A stretch of 47,287 nucleotides of DNA from Caryophanales bacterium UBA6985 (GTDB lineage Bacteria > Bacillota_I > Bacilli_A > RF39 > UBA660), in assembly GCA_002450035.1 (NCBI GenBank), contig DJYF01000039.1, forward strand, positions 1 to 47,287. The letters are read 5' to 3'. Shown here piece after piece: positions 1 to 8,346 of this stretch; position 1 is the first letter of the stretch; every line of letters starts with the position of its first letter. Both the position numbers and the translations under genes were made by a program. Under the pieces are notes generated by a model. The model made no database searches. It saw only the letters and a program-made list of their open reading frames with translations, and had not been told where the DNA came from.

Positions 1-210
1 TTTTCTAATAAACATAATTCTACCTGCTACTGTAACAATATCATTTCTATTTTCAAATTCATCATGTTCTACATCTTTAAATTTATCTTTAATATCGGCA
101 GCAAAGGAATCTCTATCAAATCTTTGACCAAATGGATCTAAACCTAAGTCTTTAAGTTTGGCTAATTTTTCTCTTCTAGCTAATTCTTGGTCAGTAAACT
201 TTCTTTCCAT
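1..210 (-). CDS. lysS: Lysyl-tRNA synthetase, N-terminal fragment (cut by window edge)
   Basis: The minus strand from 210 to the window edge encodes 70 residues with no stop, so this is the 5' part of a gene continuing to the left. The peptide starts MERKFTDQELARREKL, has the class II LysRS N-terminal signature GLDPFGQRF, and ends in VAGRIMFIR, the start of the OB-fold anticodon-binding domain. The family charges tRNA-Lys in the cytosol. The ATG at 210 is preceded by AGAGGA at good spacing. A promoter (239-267) lies just upstream, so this gene starts a transcription unit. Only the N-terminal extension and the beginning of the OB fold are visible; the catalytic motifs are outside the window. 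Confidence 0.9.
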   Translation of the reverse strand, partial: MERKFTDQELARREKLAKLKDLGLDPFGQRFDRDSFAADIKDKFKDVEHDEFENRNDIVTVAGRIMFIRK

Positions 211-238
211 ATGTGTTCCTCTTTTCTTTTTCTTGAAT

Positions 239-267
239 AATGTACAATAAAAACGTCATTTTTTCAA
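239..267 (-). promoter_or_regulatory. Sigma-A type promoter of lysS
   Basis: On the minus strand, TTGAAA (262-267) and TACATT (239-244) are separated by 17 nt, about 30 nt upstream of the lysS start codon. The 211-364 gap holds nothing else visible except the terminator of the next gene. Confidence 0.65.
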
Positions 268-339
268 CATTTTTATGTATAAATTAGTACCTATTACTAT
301 TTTATAAAACTTTTTGGTCTTTTGCTATAACTTAAGCAA

Positions 340-368
340 AATAAAAAAAGTCATTGATGACTTTTTAT
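340..368 (-). terminator. Rho-independent terminator of the DUF402 gene
   Basis: Inverted repeat AAAAAGTCAT/ATGACTTTTT (345-354 and 357-366) followed on the minus strand by a T run. It overlaps the stop codon of the upstream gene at 365-367. Confidence 0.8.
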
Positions 369-868
369 AATAACTCACTTAAATTCATATTCATATATTT
401 ATTATTTTTTTGTTTAATTTCTTTTATAAGACTCTTTGTTGTAGATTTTGCAAGTTCATAATCTTCTTTTGTAATAAGTGAAGTATTATAAGCTTCATCC
501 AGTTCATCTTCATCCCAAACTTCAATATTATCACCTGTTACTACTAAATCAAGGAATAAATCCATGTAATATGGTAACTTTGTTTTTTCATCTATTCCTG
601 ATGATTTAATAATATCTATGTAATATTCTAGAAGTTCTTTTTTATCATTAAAGAAAGCTCTTATTAAATAATTTTTTTTCTTAGGAATAACTTCTAACAT
701 GAAGTATCCATCATCTATTAAACATAAAGACGAAGAAGCCATGAATTTCTTCTCAACTTTCTTTATATGTTTAACAACAGCAAACATCTCATCATTATCA
801 ACTGCTAATTTAGTATCAGATGATAAAACATGCTTTAAATAAGTGTTTTCAATAAATTTTTGTTTCAT
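365..868 (-). CDS. DUF402 family protein (possible nucleotide phosphatase)
   Basis: A 167-residue protein. The C-terminal half carries the DUF402 pattern: an aromatic/acidic segment YYIDI near residue 82, then PYYMDLFLDLVV around 99-110 and the acidic cluster VWDEDELDEAY around 117-127, followed by a helix with an xxEDYELA motif. Characterised relatives (Staphylococcus Ntdp, Streptomyces SC4828) are metal-dependent nucleoside tri/diphosphatases that use these acidic residues. Substrate here is unknown. It is monocistronic, with an extended -10 promoter upstream and its own terminator. Start ATG is preceded by a GAGG ribosome site. Family assignment is good; function is inferred from the family only. 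Confidence 0.8.
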   Translation of the reverse strand: MKQKFIENTYLKHVLSSDTKLAVDNDEMFAVVKHIKKVEKKFMASSSLCLIDDGYFMLEVIPKKKNYLIRAFFNDKKELLEYYIDIIKSSGIDEKTKLPYYMDLFLDLVVTGDNIEVWDEDELDEAYNTSLITKEDYELAKSTTKSLIKEIKQKNNKYMNMNLSELL

Positions 869-889
869 AATAAAACCTCAACCTGGATA

Positions 890-898
890 ATTATAGCA
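890..898 (-). promoter_or_regulatory. Extended -10 promoter of the DUF402 gene
   Basis: TGCTATAAT on the minus strand (perfect TG-n-TATAAT), about 20 nt upstream of the start codon. No good -35 is visible. The element sits next to the terminator of khpA. Confidence 0.6.
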
Positions 899-910
899 TA
901 TAGTTTTAAA

Positions 911-947
911 TATAAAAATAAAAAAGATTAAGTAACCTTAATCTTTT
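911..947 (-). terminator. Terminator of rpsP-khpA
   Basis: Perfect 11-bp arms AAAAGATTAAG (922-932) and CTTAATCTTTT (937-947) with loop TAAC, then a T-rich tract on the minus strand. The 3' end of khpA forms part of the hairpin. Confidence 0.85.
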
Positions 948-1197
948 AGAAAGAATCAATATTAATTGAAACTCTTTTAATATTCATATTGTAAGCAGCA
1001 GCTTGAATTAAAACTCTAAGAGCTTTAGCCATTTTGCCACCTTTACCAATTACTGAACCCATTTCATCTTCAGGTACCATGATTTCTAATTGAACAATAC
1101 CTTCATCTCCTAGAAATTCTTGTACTTTAACTAATTCTGGGTCACTTACTAAAGAACCTACAATATTTTCAGCAAATTTAATTAATTGATCGTGCAT
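946..1197 (-). CDS. khpA: KH-domain RNA-binding protein KhpA
   Basis: An 83-residue single type II KH domain. The GxxG nucleic-acid-binding loop is GKGG at residues 51-54, inside VIGKGGKMAKALR. Length and sequence match KhpA/YlqC, which forms a complex with KhpB/EloR in Gram-positive bacteria and affects cell elongation and small-RNA biology. It lies 14 nt downstream of rpsP, the classical rpsP-ylqC arrangement, and shares the rpsP promoter and a terminator. The usual next genes rimM and trmD are absent here. Confidence 0.92.
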   Translation of the reverse strand: MHDQLIKFAENIVGSLVSDPELVKVQEFLGDEGIVQLEIMVPEDEMGSVIGKGGKMAKALRVLIQAAAYNMNIKRVSINIDSF

Positions 1198-1211
1198 ATT
1201 AAACCTCTTAA

Positions 1212-1487
1212 TTACTTAGATGATTTCTTTGTATTTTTATAGTTAGCCCAAACTCCAGTTTGTACTAAGATACTTTTAACAGTATCAGTTGGTTGAGCTC
1301 CATTGTTTAACCAAGAAATAATTTCTTCTTCTTTTACTGTATATTTGTTTTCAGCAAGTAAAGGATTGTATGTTCCTACAGTAGCGATGAATCTTCCATC
1401 TCTTGGAGATCTTGAATCAGCAACAATAATTCTGTAGAAAGGTTTTTGTTTAGAACCCATTCTTTTTAATCTTAATTTAACAGCCAT
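1212..1487 (-). CDS. rpsP: 30S ribosomal protein S16
   Basis: A 91-residue protein starting [20 protein letters not shown], with the conserved [19 protein letters not shown] segment, typical of bS16, a primary assembly protein of the 30S 5' domain. The open frame extends upstream to 1523, but the start at 1487 is chosen because it matches the family N-terminus and follows a strong AGGAGG ribosome site at the right spacing. First gene of an operon with khpA. The promoter is at 1514-1542. Confidence 0.96.
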   Translation of the reverse strand: MAVKLRLKRMGSKQKPFYRIIVADSRSPRDGRFIATVGTYNPLLAENKYTVKEEEIISWLNNGAQPTDTVKSILVQTGVWANYKNTKKSSK

Positions 1488-1513
1488 GTCTTTGCCTCCT
1501 CTTCTTGCTACTA

Positions 1514-1542
1514 ATAATAACACTTATAAAAAATAAAGTCAA
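1514..1542 (-). promoter_or_regulatory. Promoter of rpsP embedded in the upstream terminator
   Basis: Minus strand TTGACT (1537-1542), 17-nt spacer, TATTAT (1514-1519). The -35 hexamer is part of the 3' arm of the LCP gene terminator hairpin (1538-1557). Confidence 0.75.
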
Positions 1543-1558
1543 CCTTTTTTGGTTGACC
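1530..1558 (-). terminator. Terminator of the LCP gene
   Basis: Arms GTCAACC (1538-1544) and GGTTGAC (1551-1557) with a six-base loop. On the minus strand the hairpin is followed by TTTATTTTTTAT. Confidence 0.8.
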
Positions 1559-3109
1559 TTAATTATTTGCTTTAGTAGTAGTTTCAGGTTCTACTATTAT
1601 TTCTGTTTTATCAGTATAAATATTTTTAATTGCATTCTTAATTCCAAGTATACTTACTTCATCTGGAATAACTACTGAAGCATTAGCATTACCTAGTGCA
1701 AAACAAGGTTTAGTAGAAACTTTACCCGTTGCTGTAATACTTGAAAAATTCCAAGTAGGATTTTTTGAAACTTGCATTTTAGCAACTTCATACATTTCAT
1801 CAGTTTCCATATTAGTAACAATATTACCTGATAAGGCTGCAATTAAAGAAGTATAGTTCTTTATTATTGCAGGAGATGCTGCTTTATTAACTATTGCTTT
1901 AATTATTTCCATTTGGTTTTCTCCACGAGAAATATCTCCTTGAGGAAGTGTATGACGATGTCTTGCATAAGCAAGAGCTTGTTCACCATTTAAATTTTGC
2001 ATTCCTTTTCTTAAACATATTTGATTATCAAAATTACGTTTTGAATCTTGTTCACAGAAAGCCTTAGAAACATTAACGTTTATTCCACCTAAAGAGTTTA
2101 TTATCTTAACAAATGAAGTAAAGTTAATTCTTAAGTAATAATCTATATCAATATCATATAACTTAGCAAGAGTATTAGATGACTCTTCTATTCCAGATAA
2201 ACCTGCATGAGTTAGCTTATCTTTTTTATTATTTGATGCTAGATTTACATAATAGTCTCTTGGAGTATTAACAAGTAAAACTTGATTAGTTCTTGGATTA
2301 ACAATCATTACTATATTAACATCACTTCTAGCTTTAGATGCGACTTTTCCAGATGTATCTATACCACTTATATAGATTGCATATGTGTCTTTAGTAATCT
2401 TTTTATTACTCTTTGTTGTCTTAACATAATTAACCATATCAATTTTATAAATACATTTTAAATTATGAATAGCATCAGTATATTCTTCTTCTGCAACTGA
2501 TTCATAAGAAGTATTCATAAATATAGCATTAGTATCTCCCTCATTAACACTTGCAAGTAGGTCTTCTAAAGTATCTTTAGATTCTAGTTTTAAATTAACA
2601 TTATTATCATCAATTGCTTTATCGATTGCATCTTTAGTTTCTACATCATTAGGTATATATAAATACGAAACTTTTCTATTATCTAACTCTTTTATACTAT
2701 TAAATGGAGAATTATTTTTAACATATATTCCATATGTTTCTACTCTTAGACCTGTATCAGTTATTTGATTTAAGAATTTAAAAGTACTTACTCCGTATAT
2801 CATATAAAGTATTTCAACTATTATTATAAAAAATGTAATAATAGAAAAAACTACTTTTATCCAGTCACGTAGCCTACTAGATAATAATAACGTAATTGCT
2901 GTTACTAAAGCAAAACCTATAAGAATATAAGGTATAAGTGTATATAGATCTATTATTTCTTCTATAACTGTATAAACTACGGTTACTAAACTAATAATTA
3001 TAAGTAAAAAGGCAATTATTTTAAAAACAATTGGATTAATCTTTTTCTTCTTTTTTTTCTTTTTCTTCTTGTTTGATTTTTCTTCAACAAGTTCTCTTTT
3101 TTCCATCAT
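1559..3109 (-). CDS. LytR-CpsA-Psr (LCP) family glycopolymer transferase with extra domain
   Basis: A 516-residue membrane protein. Residues 14-23 are a run of ten lysines, followed by three predicted transmembrane helices (about 28-50, 56-77, 85-106). Residues about 125-225 form an extracytoplasmic module resembling a periplasmic solute-binding fold. The LCP catalytic domain follows from about 240, with RSDVNI (Asp263), TPRD (Arg284) and the YARHRHTLPQGDISRGENQ segment with Asp392 and Arg395. LCP enzymes transfer teichoic acid or other undecaprenyl-linked polymers to peptidoglycan. The start ATG follows AGGTGA; the adjacent second ATG is equally possible. Monocistronic, between two terminators. 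The LCP call is firm; the polymer is unknown. Confidence 0.9.
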   Translation of the reverse strand: MMEKRELVEEKSNKKKKKKKKKKINPIVFKIIAFLLIIISLVTVVYTVIEEIIDLYTLIPYILIGFALVTAITLLLSSRLRDWIKVVFSIITFFIIIVEILYMIYGVSTFKFLNQITDTGLRVETYGIYVKNNSPFNSIKELDNRKVSYLYIPNDVETKDAIDKAIDDNNVNLKLESKDTLEDLLASVNEGDTNAIFMNTSYESVAEEEYTDAIHNLKCIYKIDMVNYVKTTKSNKKITKDTYAIYISGIDTSGKVASKARSDVNIVMIVNPRTNQVLLVNTPRDYYVNLASNNKKDKLTHAGLSGIEESSNTLAKLYDIDIDYYLRINFTSFVKIINSLGGINVNVSKAFCEQDSKRNFDNQICLRKGMQNLNGEQALAYARHRHTLPQGDISRGENQMEIIKAIVNKAASPAIIKNYTSLIAALSGNIVTNMETDEMYEVAKMQVSKNPTWNFSSITATGKVSTKPCFALGNANASVVIPDEVSILGIKNAIKNIYTDKTEIIVEPETTTKANN

Positions 3110-3149
3110 GAGTTTTCACCTCGGCGTTTTTATAATAACATATTTAAAA

Positions 3150-3178
3150 AAGAAAAAGGGATTTAATCCCTTTTTTAA
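3150..3178 (-). terminator. Terminator of the P-type ATPase gene
   Basis: Arms AAAAAGGGAT (3153-3162) and ATCCCTTTTT (3166-3175) around a three-base loop, with T-rich sequence on both sides. It may also stop transcription from the other direction. Confidence 0.75.
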
Positions 3179-3192
3179 CTTTCATTTTACAT

Positions 3193-5802
3193 TTATTCTT
3201 CAAGTAACTTGTTTTCTTTTCTTCTAGATATAGCTCGATATATGATTTTATATATTTCAGATACTACTAGAATTATAAGTGAATATGCAAATACTCTTAT
3301 AGTATTTTTAGCACTTATTGGTGTTACTTTAAGCAAATTACCTAGTACTGGTATACTTGATACTAGAATTTCTAAAGCAATTGAACCTATTATAGTTCCT
3401 ATTACAAGTGGATTATCAAATAAACTTGTTGCAAATATAGATTGTTTTTCACTTCTACAATTAAGTACATGCATGTTTTGAATAAATACCATTAACATAA
3501 CTATCATGCTTCTTGCTTCATTAATAGGTACTCCCATTTTATTTAAAGATATCCATGAACCAAATACTAAAGCTGTAATAGTAATGCCAAATATTAATAC
3601 TTCAAGAGCTAAGTCACCGCTGAAAAGGGACTCTTTAGTACTTCTTGGAGGACTATCCATGATATTCTTAGTACTTCTTTCAAATGAAAGAGCAATATCT
3701 TGAAGACCATCAGTAACAACATTAAGCCATAGAAGTTGGATAGCAAGAAGAGGAAGCTCCATTCCAAATATTACGGATAATACAAAGAATGCTACTTCTG
3801 CAAAACCACAAGAAAGTAAGAATAAAGTAATTTTTCTTATATTAGCGTATGCTACTCTTCCTTCTTTAACTCCATTTACTATAGAAGTAAAGTTATCATC
3901 TGAAATAATCATTGATGCAGTATCTTTAGCAACATCTGTTCCAGATCCCATAGAAATACCTATGTTAGCAGCTTTAATGGCTGGAGCATCATTTACTCCA
4001 TCTCCTGTTACTGCAACAAATTCACCTTGTCTTTTTAAAGACTCAACTACATGTAATTTATCTGTAGGAGTAACACGTGAGAATACTCTTTTAGTTTTAA
4101 CTAAATCATCAAAGTATGCTGGACCAAATTTATAAGCTTCTTCAAGTTCTAGACCTGTTACTACTTGATTCATGCTTGTTGCTATATCAAGTTTCTTAGC
4201 AATAGCAAGACTTGTATTAGGATGATCTCCTGTTACCATTAAAACCTTTATTCCCGCTTTTAGACACTCTTTTACTGAATATCTAGCTTCTTCTCTAACT
4301 GGATCAATAAATGCGACCATTCCTAAGAATTCAAGTCCTGAGATGGTATTCTTATCTTTTACCTCACCATCAGCTACTGCAATAACACGATAACCATCTT
4401 TAGTTAAATTATCATTAAGTTCTATAAACTTCTTTGATTCTTTAGAAAAAGACATTACTTTTTCTAGTGAACCTTTTACTGTACATCTAAGTTTTCCTTT
4501 TTCTTTATAATATACAGCTGAATATTGATTTTCAGACTCATATGATATTGTTTTTACTACTTCATATTCATCGTTAATACCTATTTTTTCTTTTAATACA
4601 AGGAATGCTATATCAATTGAATCTCCTGAGAATGAAACATTGTCTTTAAATGTTGCTTCATTATTAAGTGCACATAAAGAAGCAATTTTTTTAGCATGTT
4701 CTACATCTTTATTTTCAGTATCATATATAAGTTCTCCATCGACATTATAACCTGTTCCAGTTACTTCAAATGAACTACCATTTGCAAGTACTATTTTCTT
4801 AGCAGTTTGTTCATTAACAGTTAATGTTCCTGTTTTATCACTTGCTATAACTGTACAACTACCAAGAGATTCAACAGCATTTAATTTTTTAACAATAACG
4901 TTTTCTTTTGCCATCCTTTTTGAAGCTACTGTTAAAGCCATGGTATTTGCAAGCGATAATCCTTCAGGCATAGCTGATACAGCAAGTGCTATAACAGACA
5001 AAATAATATCTGGTAAGTCATAATCATGAACATAAAGTATAGTTGCAGATATTACAGATATTAGTAAAATCATTATACTTATTTGTTTCGAGAAACGTTC
5101 CATACGAATTGTAAGAGGACTCTTCTCTTCTTTTGTTTCTGTTACTGTTTTGGCAATAGAACCAAGTTCAGTATAAAAACCTGTTGCAACAACTACCGCC
5201 ATTCCTCGTCCTGACATAACATTAGTTCCTGCGTATACCATGTTTGTTCTATCTCCTAGGGCAACTTCTTTAGTTATTACGTCTGAGGACTTATTAACAG
5301 GAAGAGATTCCCCAGTTAAAGAAGACTCATCGACAAGTAAATTATTAGTATCAATAATTCTTGCATCAGCAGATACTCTTACTCCACTTTCAAGGAATAT
5401 TATATCTCCTCTTACTAATTCTTCAGCAGGTACTTCTTTTTTCTCTCCATCTCTTAAAACTACTACTTTAGTAATTAACATTTTAGATAATGCCTCAGCT
5501 GATTTTAGAGCTCTATGTTCTTCAACTGTACCTATTATTACATCAACAAGTACAATTAAAAAAATAACTATAGCATCTAGTTTTTCTCCAATTGCAAATG
5601 AAAAAACTGCAGTTAATAAAAGAATAATTGTAAGTGGAGACTCAAACTCTTCAAAAAACATTTGAATAACACTTTTATTCTTTTTTAAAGTTAATATATT
5701 TTTTCCGTCTCTTTGTAAACGATCATTTACTTCCTTAGAAGTTAGTCCTTCTTTAGTTGTTTTTACATATCTAAGTACTTCATCAACTTTCTTAGTATAC
5801 AT
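3193..5802 (-). CDS. P-type cation-transporting ATPase (P2/Ca2+-ATPase-like)
   Basis: An 869-residue protein with complete P-type architecture: an N-terminal cation-ATPase domain, actuator motif TGES (163-166), M4 motif PEGLS (279-283), phosphorylation site DKTGTLT (Asp322), MVTGD and the hinge VTGDGVNDAPAIKAA. M6 carries NVVTDGLQD, close to the NxxTD cation site of Ca2+-pumps. The family couples ATP hydrolysis to cation export across the cell membrane. M4 has Ser where Ca2+-ATPases usually have the second Pro (PEGLP), so ion specificity (Ca2+, Mn2+ or other) is uncertain. A TATAAT (5818-5823) and a GGTGAT ribosome site precede the start. Single-gene unit. Confidence 0.9.
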   Translation of the reverse strand: MYTKKVDEVLRYVKTTKEGLTSKEVNDRLQRDGKNILTLKKNKSVIQMFFEEFESPLTIILLLTAVFSFAIGEKLDAIVIFLIVLVDVIIGTVEEHRALKSAEALSKMLITKVVVLRDGEKKEVPAEELVRGDIIFLESGVRVSADARIIDTNNLLVDESSLTGESLPVNKSSDVITKEVALGDRTNMVYAGTNVMSGRGMAVVVATGFYTELGSIAKTVTETKEEKSPLTIRMERFSKQISIMILLISVISATILYVHDYDLPDIILSVIALAVSAMPEGLSLANTMALTVASKRMAKENVIVKKLNAVESLGSCTVIASDKTGTLTVNEQTAKKIVLANGSSFEVTGTGYNVDGELIYDTENKDVEHAKKIASLCALNNEATFKDNVSFSGDSIDIAFLVLKEKIGINDEYEVVKTISYESENQYSAVYYKEKGKLRCTVKGSLEKVMSFSKESKKFIELNDNLTKDGYRVIAVADGEVKDKNTISGLEFLGMVAFIDPVREEARYSVKECLKAGIKVLMVTGDHPNTSLAIAKKLDIATSMNQVVTGLELEEAYKFGPAYFDDLVKTKRVFSRVTPTDKLHVVESLKRQGEFVAVTGDGVNDAPAIKAANIGISMGSGTDVAKDTASMIISDDNFTSIVNGVKEGRVAYANIRKITLFLLSCGFAEVAFFVLSVIFGMELPLLAIQLLWLNVVTDGLQDIALSFERSTKNIMDSPPRSTKESLFSGDLALEVLIFGITITALVFGSWISLNKMGVPINEARSMIVMLMVFIQNMHVLNCRSEKQSIFATSLFDNPLVIGTIIGSIALEILVSSIPVLGNLLKVTPISAKNTIRVFAYSLIILVVSEIYKIIYRAISRRKENKLLEE

Positions 5803-5817
5803 ATTATCACCATTTAA

Positions 5818-5823
5818 ATTATA
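5818..5823 (-). promoter_or_regulatory. Candidate -10 of the P-type ATPase gene
   Basis: Perfect TATAAT on the minus strand 15 nt before the start codon. No convincing -35 hexamer is present upstream, so this call is weak. Confidence 0.35.
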
Positions 5824-5837
5824 ACTTAATTAAGAGT

Positions 5838-5868
5838 ACAAAAAAAGATATCTAACGATATCTTTTAT
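5838..5868 (-). terminator. Terminator of ftsA-ftsZ
   Basis: Arms AAAAGATATC (5843-5852) and GATATCTTTT (5857-5866), loop TAAC, then a T run on the minus strand. Confidence 0.85.
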
Positions 5869-5885
5869 TTTTAAAATTATTTTAA

Positions 5886-6965
5886 TTATACATCTCTATC
5901 TCTTAAGAATGGAGGTATATCATACTCATCATCAATAACACTTACTGGTTTTTGAGGTACTTCTGAAATACCAGGATTATATTCTTCAGCCATTGGAGAA
6001 GTTCCTGATACAGGATTATCATCATATCCTGTTGCAATTACAGTAACAATAACTTCATCATTTAAGTTTTCATTAATAACTGCACCAAAGATAATGTTAA
6101 TATCTGTTGATGCTGATTGTCTAACAACTTCAGCAGCATCTTCAGCTTCAAATAATGTTAATGATGTACCACCTGTTACGTTGATGATTGCATCAGTTGC
6201 ACCAACAATACTTGTTTCAAGTAATGGACTTGATACAGCTTGTTGAGCAGCTTTGATGGCTCTATCTTCACCAGTTCCAAGACCAATTCCAATTAAAGCA
6301 TTTCCACGTTTTTCCATGATTGCCCTTACGTCTGCAAAGTCTAGGTTTACTAAACCTGAAACAGCAATTAGGTCTGAAATTGATTGAACACCTCTATGAA
6401 GTACATTATCTACTTCTTTGAATGCATCAATCATTGGTGTACTCTTGTCAATAATATCTCTTAATTTATCATTTGGAATAACTATTAATGTATCAACATG
6501 TTTTCTTAATTCATCAACACCAATAATAGCTTGTTCCATTCTTCTCTTACCTTCAAATTTGAAAGGTTTTGTTACGATACCTACAGTTAATGCTCCAATA
6601 TCTTGAGCGATCTCTGCAATTATAGGAGAAGCACCTGTACCAGTTCCTCCACCCATACCACATGTAACAAAGATCATGTCGGCACCTTCTAAAGCAGCGC
6701 GAATTTCATCTTTTGATTCTTCAGCAGCTTCTCTTCCTATCTCTGGGTTAGCACCTGCACCAAGTCCATTAGTTAGTTTAACACCAATTTGTAACTTGAT
6801 ATCAGCTGGAGATGCATCTAAAACTTGTTTATCAGTATTAGCAACGATAAATTCTACACCCTTAACCCCGGAAACAATCATACGATTTACCGCGTTACAA
6901 CCGCCGCCACCTACTCCGATGACTTTAATTTTAGCGATTTGATTCATCTCTAATCCATTATTCAT
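5886..6965 (-). CDS. ftsZ: Cell division protein FtsZ
   Basis: A 359-residue tubulin-like GTPase that forms the division ring. The N-terminal glycine-rich loop [15 protein letters not shown] is at 15-29 and the tubulin signature GGGTGTG at 105-111. The C-terminus ends in a short linker and the conserved peptide DIPPFLRDR that binds FtsA and other partners. A GTG codon at 6974 could also start the frame, but the ATG at 6965 is preferred because AAGGAG lies 8 nt upstream of it and would overlap the earlier start. The gene follows ftsA by 15 nt and shares its transcript. Confidence 0.97.
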   Translation of the reverse strand: MNNGLEMNQIAKIKVIGVGGGGCNAVNRMIVSGVKGVEFIVANTDKQVLDASPADIKLQIGVKLTNGLGAGANPEIGREAAEESKDEIRAALEGADMIFVTCGMGGGTGTGASPIIAEIAQDIGALTVGIVTKPFKFEGKRRMEQAIIGVDELRKHVDTLIVIPNDKLRDIIDKSTPMIDAFKEVDNVLHRGVQSISDLIAVSGLVNLDFADVRAIMEKRGNALIGIGLGTGEDRAIKAAQQAVSSPLLETSIVGATDAIINVTGGTSLTLFEAEDAAEVVRQSASTDINIIFGAVINENLNDEVIVTVIATGYDDNPVSGTSPMAEEYNPGISEVPQKPVSVIDDEYDIPPFLRDRDV

Positions 6966-6980
6966 TTCTTTCACTCCTTA

Positions 6981-8222
6981 TTAATTATCAAAGAAGATGC
7001 CAAATACCTTCGCAAGTACCGAATCTCCTAAATTAATCTTTTTTTCTGAACCACCACAAATTACATCTATTTCATCACTTGTAAATGTTGAAAATTCCTT
7101 ATCTCTAAGTTTTAATTTGTAGTCGAAAAATTTGATCATTCCGATTGCGGTTGCATACTCATTACTACGTGCACCTACAACCATAATCTTACCTGTGTCG
7201 GCCTTGGTTCCAAAAACACTTTCAACTTCTAATGGAAAGTCTTTAATTTCACTCAATCCTCCACTTATAATTATATAACTAATTTCCTTCTTTGTTAAGT
7301 AGTTAATTTCGTTTTTGGCCATGTTCAAAGTCTCGTGTAACCTACTCATAACGACTTCTGTAATCTCTTTTTGATTAATCTCTTTCTTTTGACCAAGTGT
7401 ATTAACAACTGTTTCTTTTTCACTTAAACGAGCATTTTTCTTATTAGCAAGTGCTAAATGTTCTTTTAAATCTTTACTTTGTTCAGGAGTTAATTTATAG
7501 ATAAATGAAATATCGTTATCTACATTCTTTCCTCCAACACCTATAACTAAGTTATTAACAATAATACCCTTGTTAAATACTGAAATCTTTGTAGTATCAT
7601 ATCCTAAATCAATTACTACACCTGTTGTTGTATCCATTGAATCATTCTTATGTGCCCAGTAAGTACCAATAGATGGAATCATTATTTCAACTACTTCTAC
7701 TCCTACTTTTTCTAAGCATTTAGCTACAACATAGATTTCTCTTTTAGGAACAGTAACTATTACAGATTTAACTGAAAGTTTATTTCCTCTCATTTCTTTT
7801 GGGTTATGAGCTTTAACGCCATCAACTTTAAAAGATATTGGAATTACAGTAACAAGATCATTTCCTTTATGTATGTTATCTCCAATAGACGCTTTTAATA
7901 CTCTTGTTATATCTCCTACTGTGATTTCTTTATCATCAGATGTAATGGTAATAGAACCATCCCCAATTTGGAAATCTGCTGAATCCTCATTAACAGATAC
8001 AATTGCTTTAGATACTTTAGTACCAAGCATTTCTTCTGCTTTTTTAAGAAGTTTCTTAATTGCATAACCAGTTTCATCTGGTTCACAGATAGCACCCTTT
8101 TTAACTCCACGAGAATCTTCACTTAAAGCACATAAAATATTAAATCTTTCGTTTAATATTTCTGCCACAACAAGTTTAATTTTACTACCACCTATATCAA
8201 TTGCAGCAATTATTTCTCTCAT
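6981..8222 (-). CDS. ftsA: Cell division protein FtsA
   Basis: A 413-residue actin-fold protein. It has phosphate-1 motif AAIDIGGSKIKLVV near the N-terminus, the 1C subdomain, a second nucleotide motif GVVIDLGYDTTKISVF, and IIISGGLSEIKDF near the end. The tail VLAKVFGIFF is a short amphipathic stretch, as expected for the membrane-targeting helix that tethers FtsZ to the membrane. The frame can start at 8237, but the ATG at 8222 follows GGAAGGTG and gives the family N-terminus, so it is preferred. Divergent from murT and immediately upstream of ftsZ. Confidence 0.93.
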   Translation of the reverse strand: MREIIAAIDIGGSKIKLVVAEILNERFNILCALSEDSRGVKKGAICEPDETGYAIKKLLKKAEEMLGTKVSKAIVSVNEDSADFQIGDGSITITSDDKEITVGDITRVLKASIGDNIHKGNDLVTVIPISFKVDGVKAHNPKEMRGNKLSVKSVIVTVPKREIYVVAKCLEKVGVEVVEIMIPSIGTYWAHKNDSMDTTTGVVIDLGYDTTKISVFNKGIIVNNLVIGVGGKNVDNDISFIYKLTPEQSKDLKEHLALANKKNARLSEKETVVNTLGQKKEINQKEITEVVMSRLHETLNMAKNEINYLTKKEISYIIISGGLSEIKDFPLEVESVFGTKADTGKIMVVGARSNEYATAIGMIKFFDYKLKLRDKEFSTFTSDEIDVICGGSEKKINLGDSVLAKVFGIFFDN

Positions 8223-8249
8223 GTAAGCACCTTCCATATCTTTGAATTA

Positions 8250-8255
8250 ATTATA
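8250..8255 (-). promoter_or_regulatory. Candidate -10 of ftsA-ftsZ
   Basis: TATAAT on the minus strand, 28 nt upstream of the ftsA start. The -35 region (TTTTAA) is poor. It shares the 8223-8346 intergenic region with the divergent murT promoter. Confidence 0.4.
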
Positions 8256-8321
8256 CACTAGTTTTTTTTATATTAAAAGTAAATCTTCAGCATTATAAGG
8301 TTATACAAGATAATTTACAAG

Positions 8322-8330
8322 TGATATAAT
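8322..8330 (+). promoter_or_regulatory. Extended -10 promoter of murT-gatD
   Basis: TGATATAAT matches TG-n-TATAAT exactly, with a weak TATACA at -35. Transcription would start around 8337, leaving almost no leader before the ATG at 8347, which also argues against the frame's earlier ATG at 8335. Confidence 0.6.
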
Positions 8331-8346
8331 GTAAATGGTGATGATT

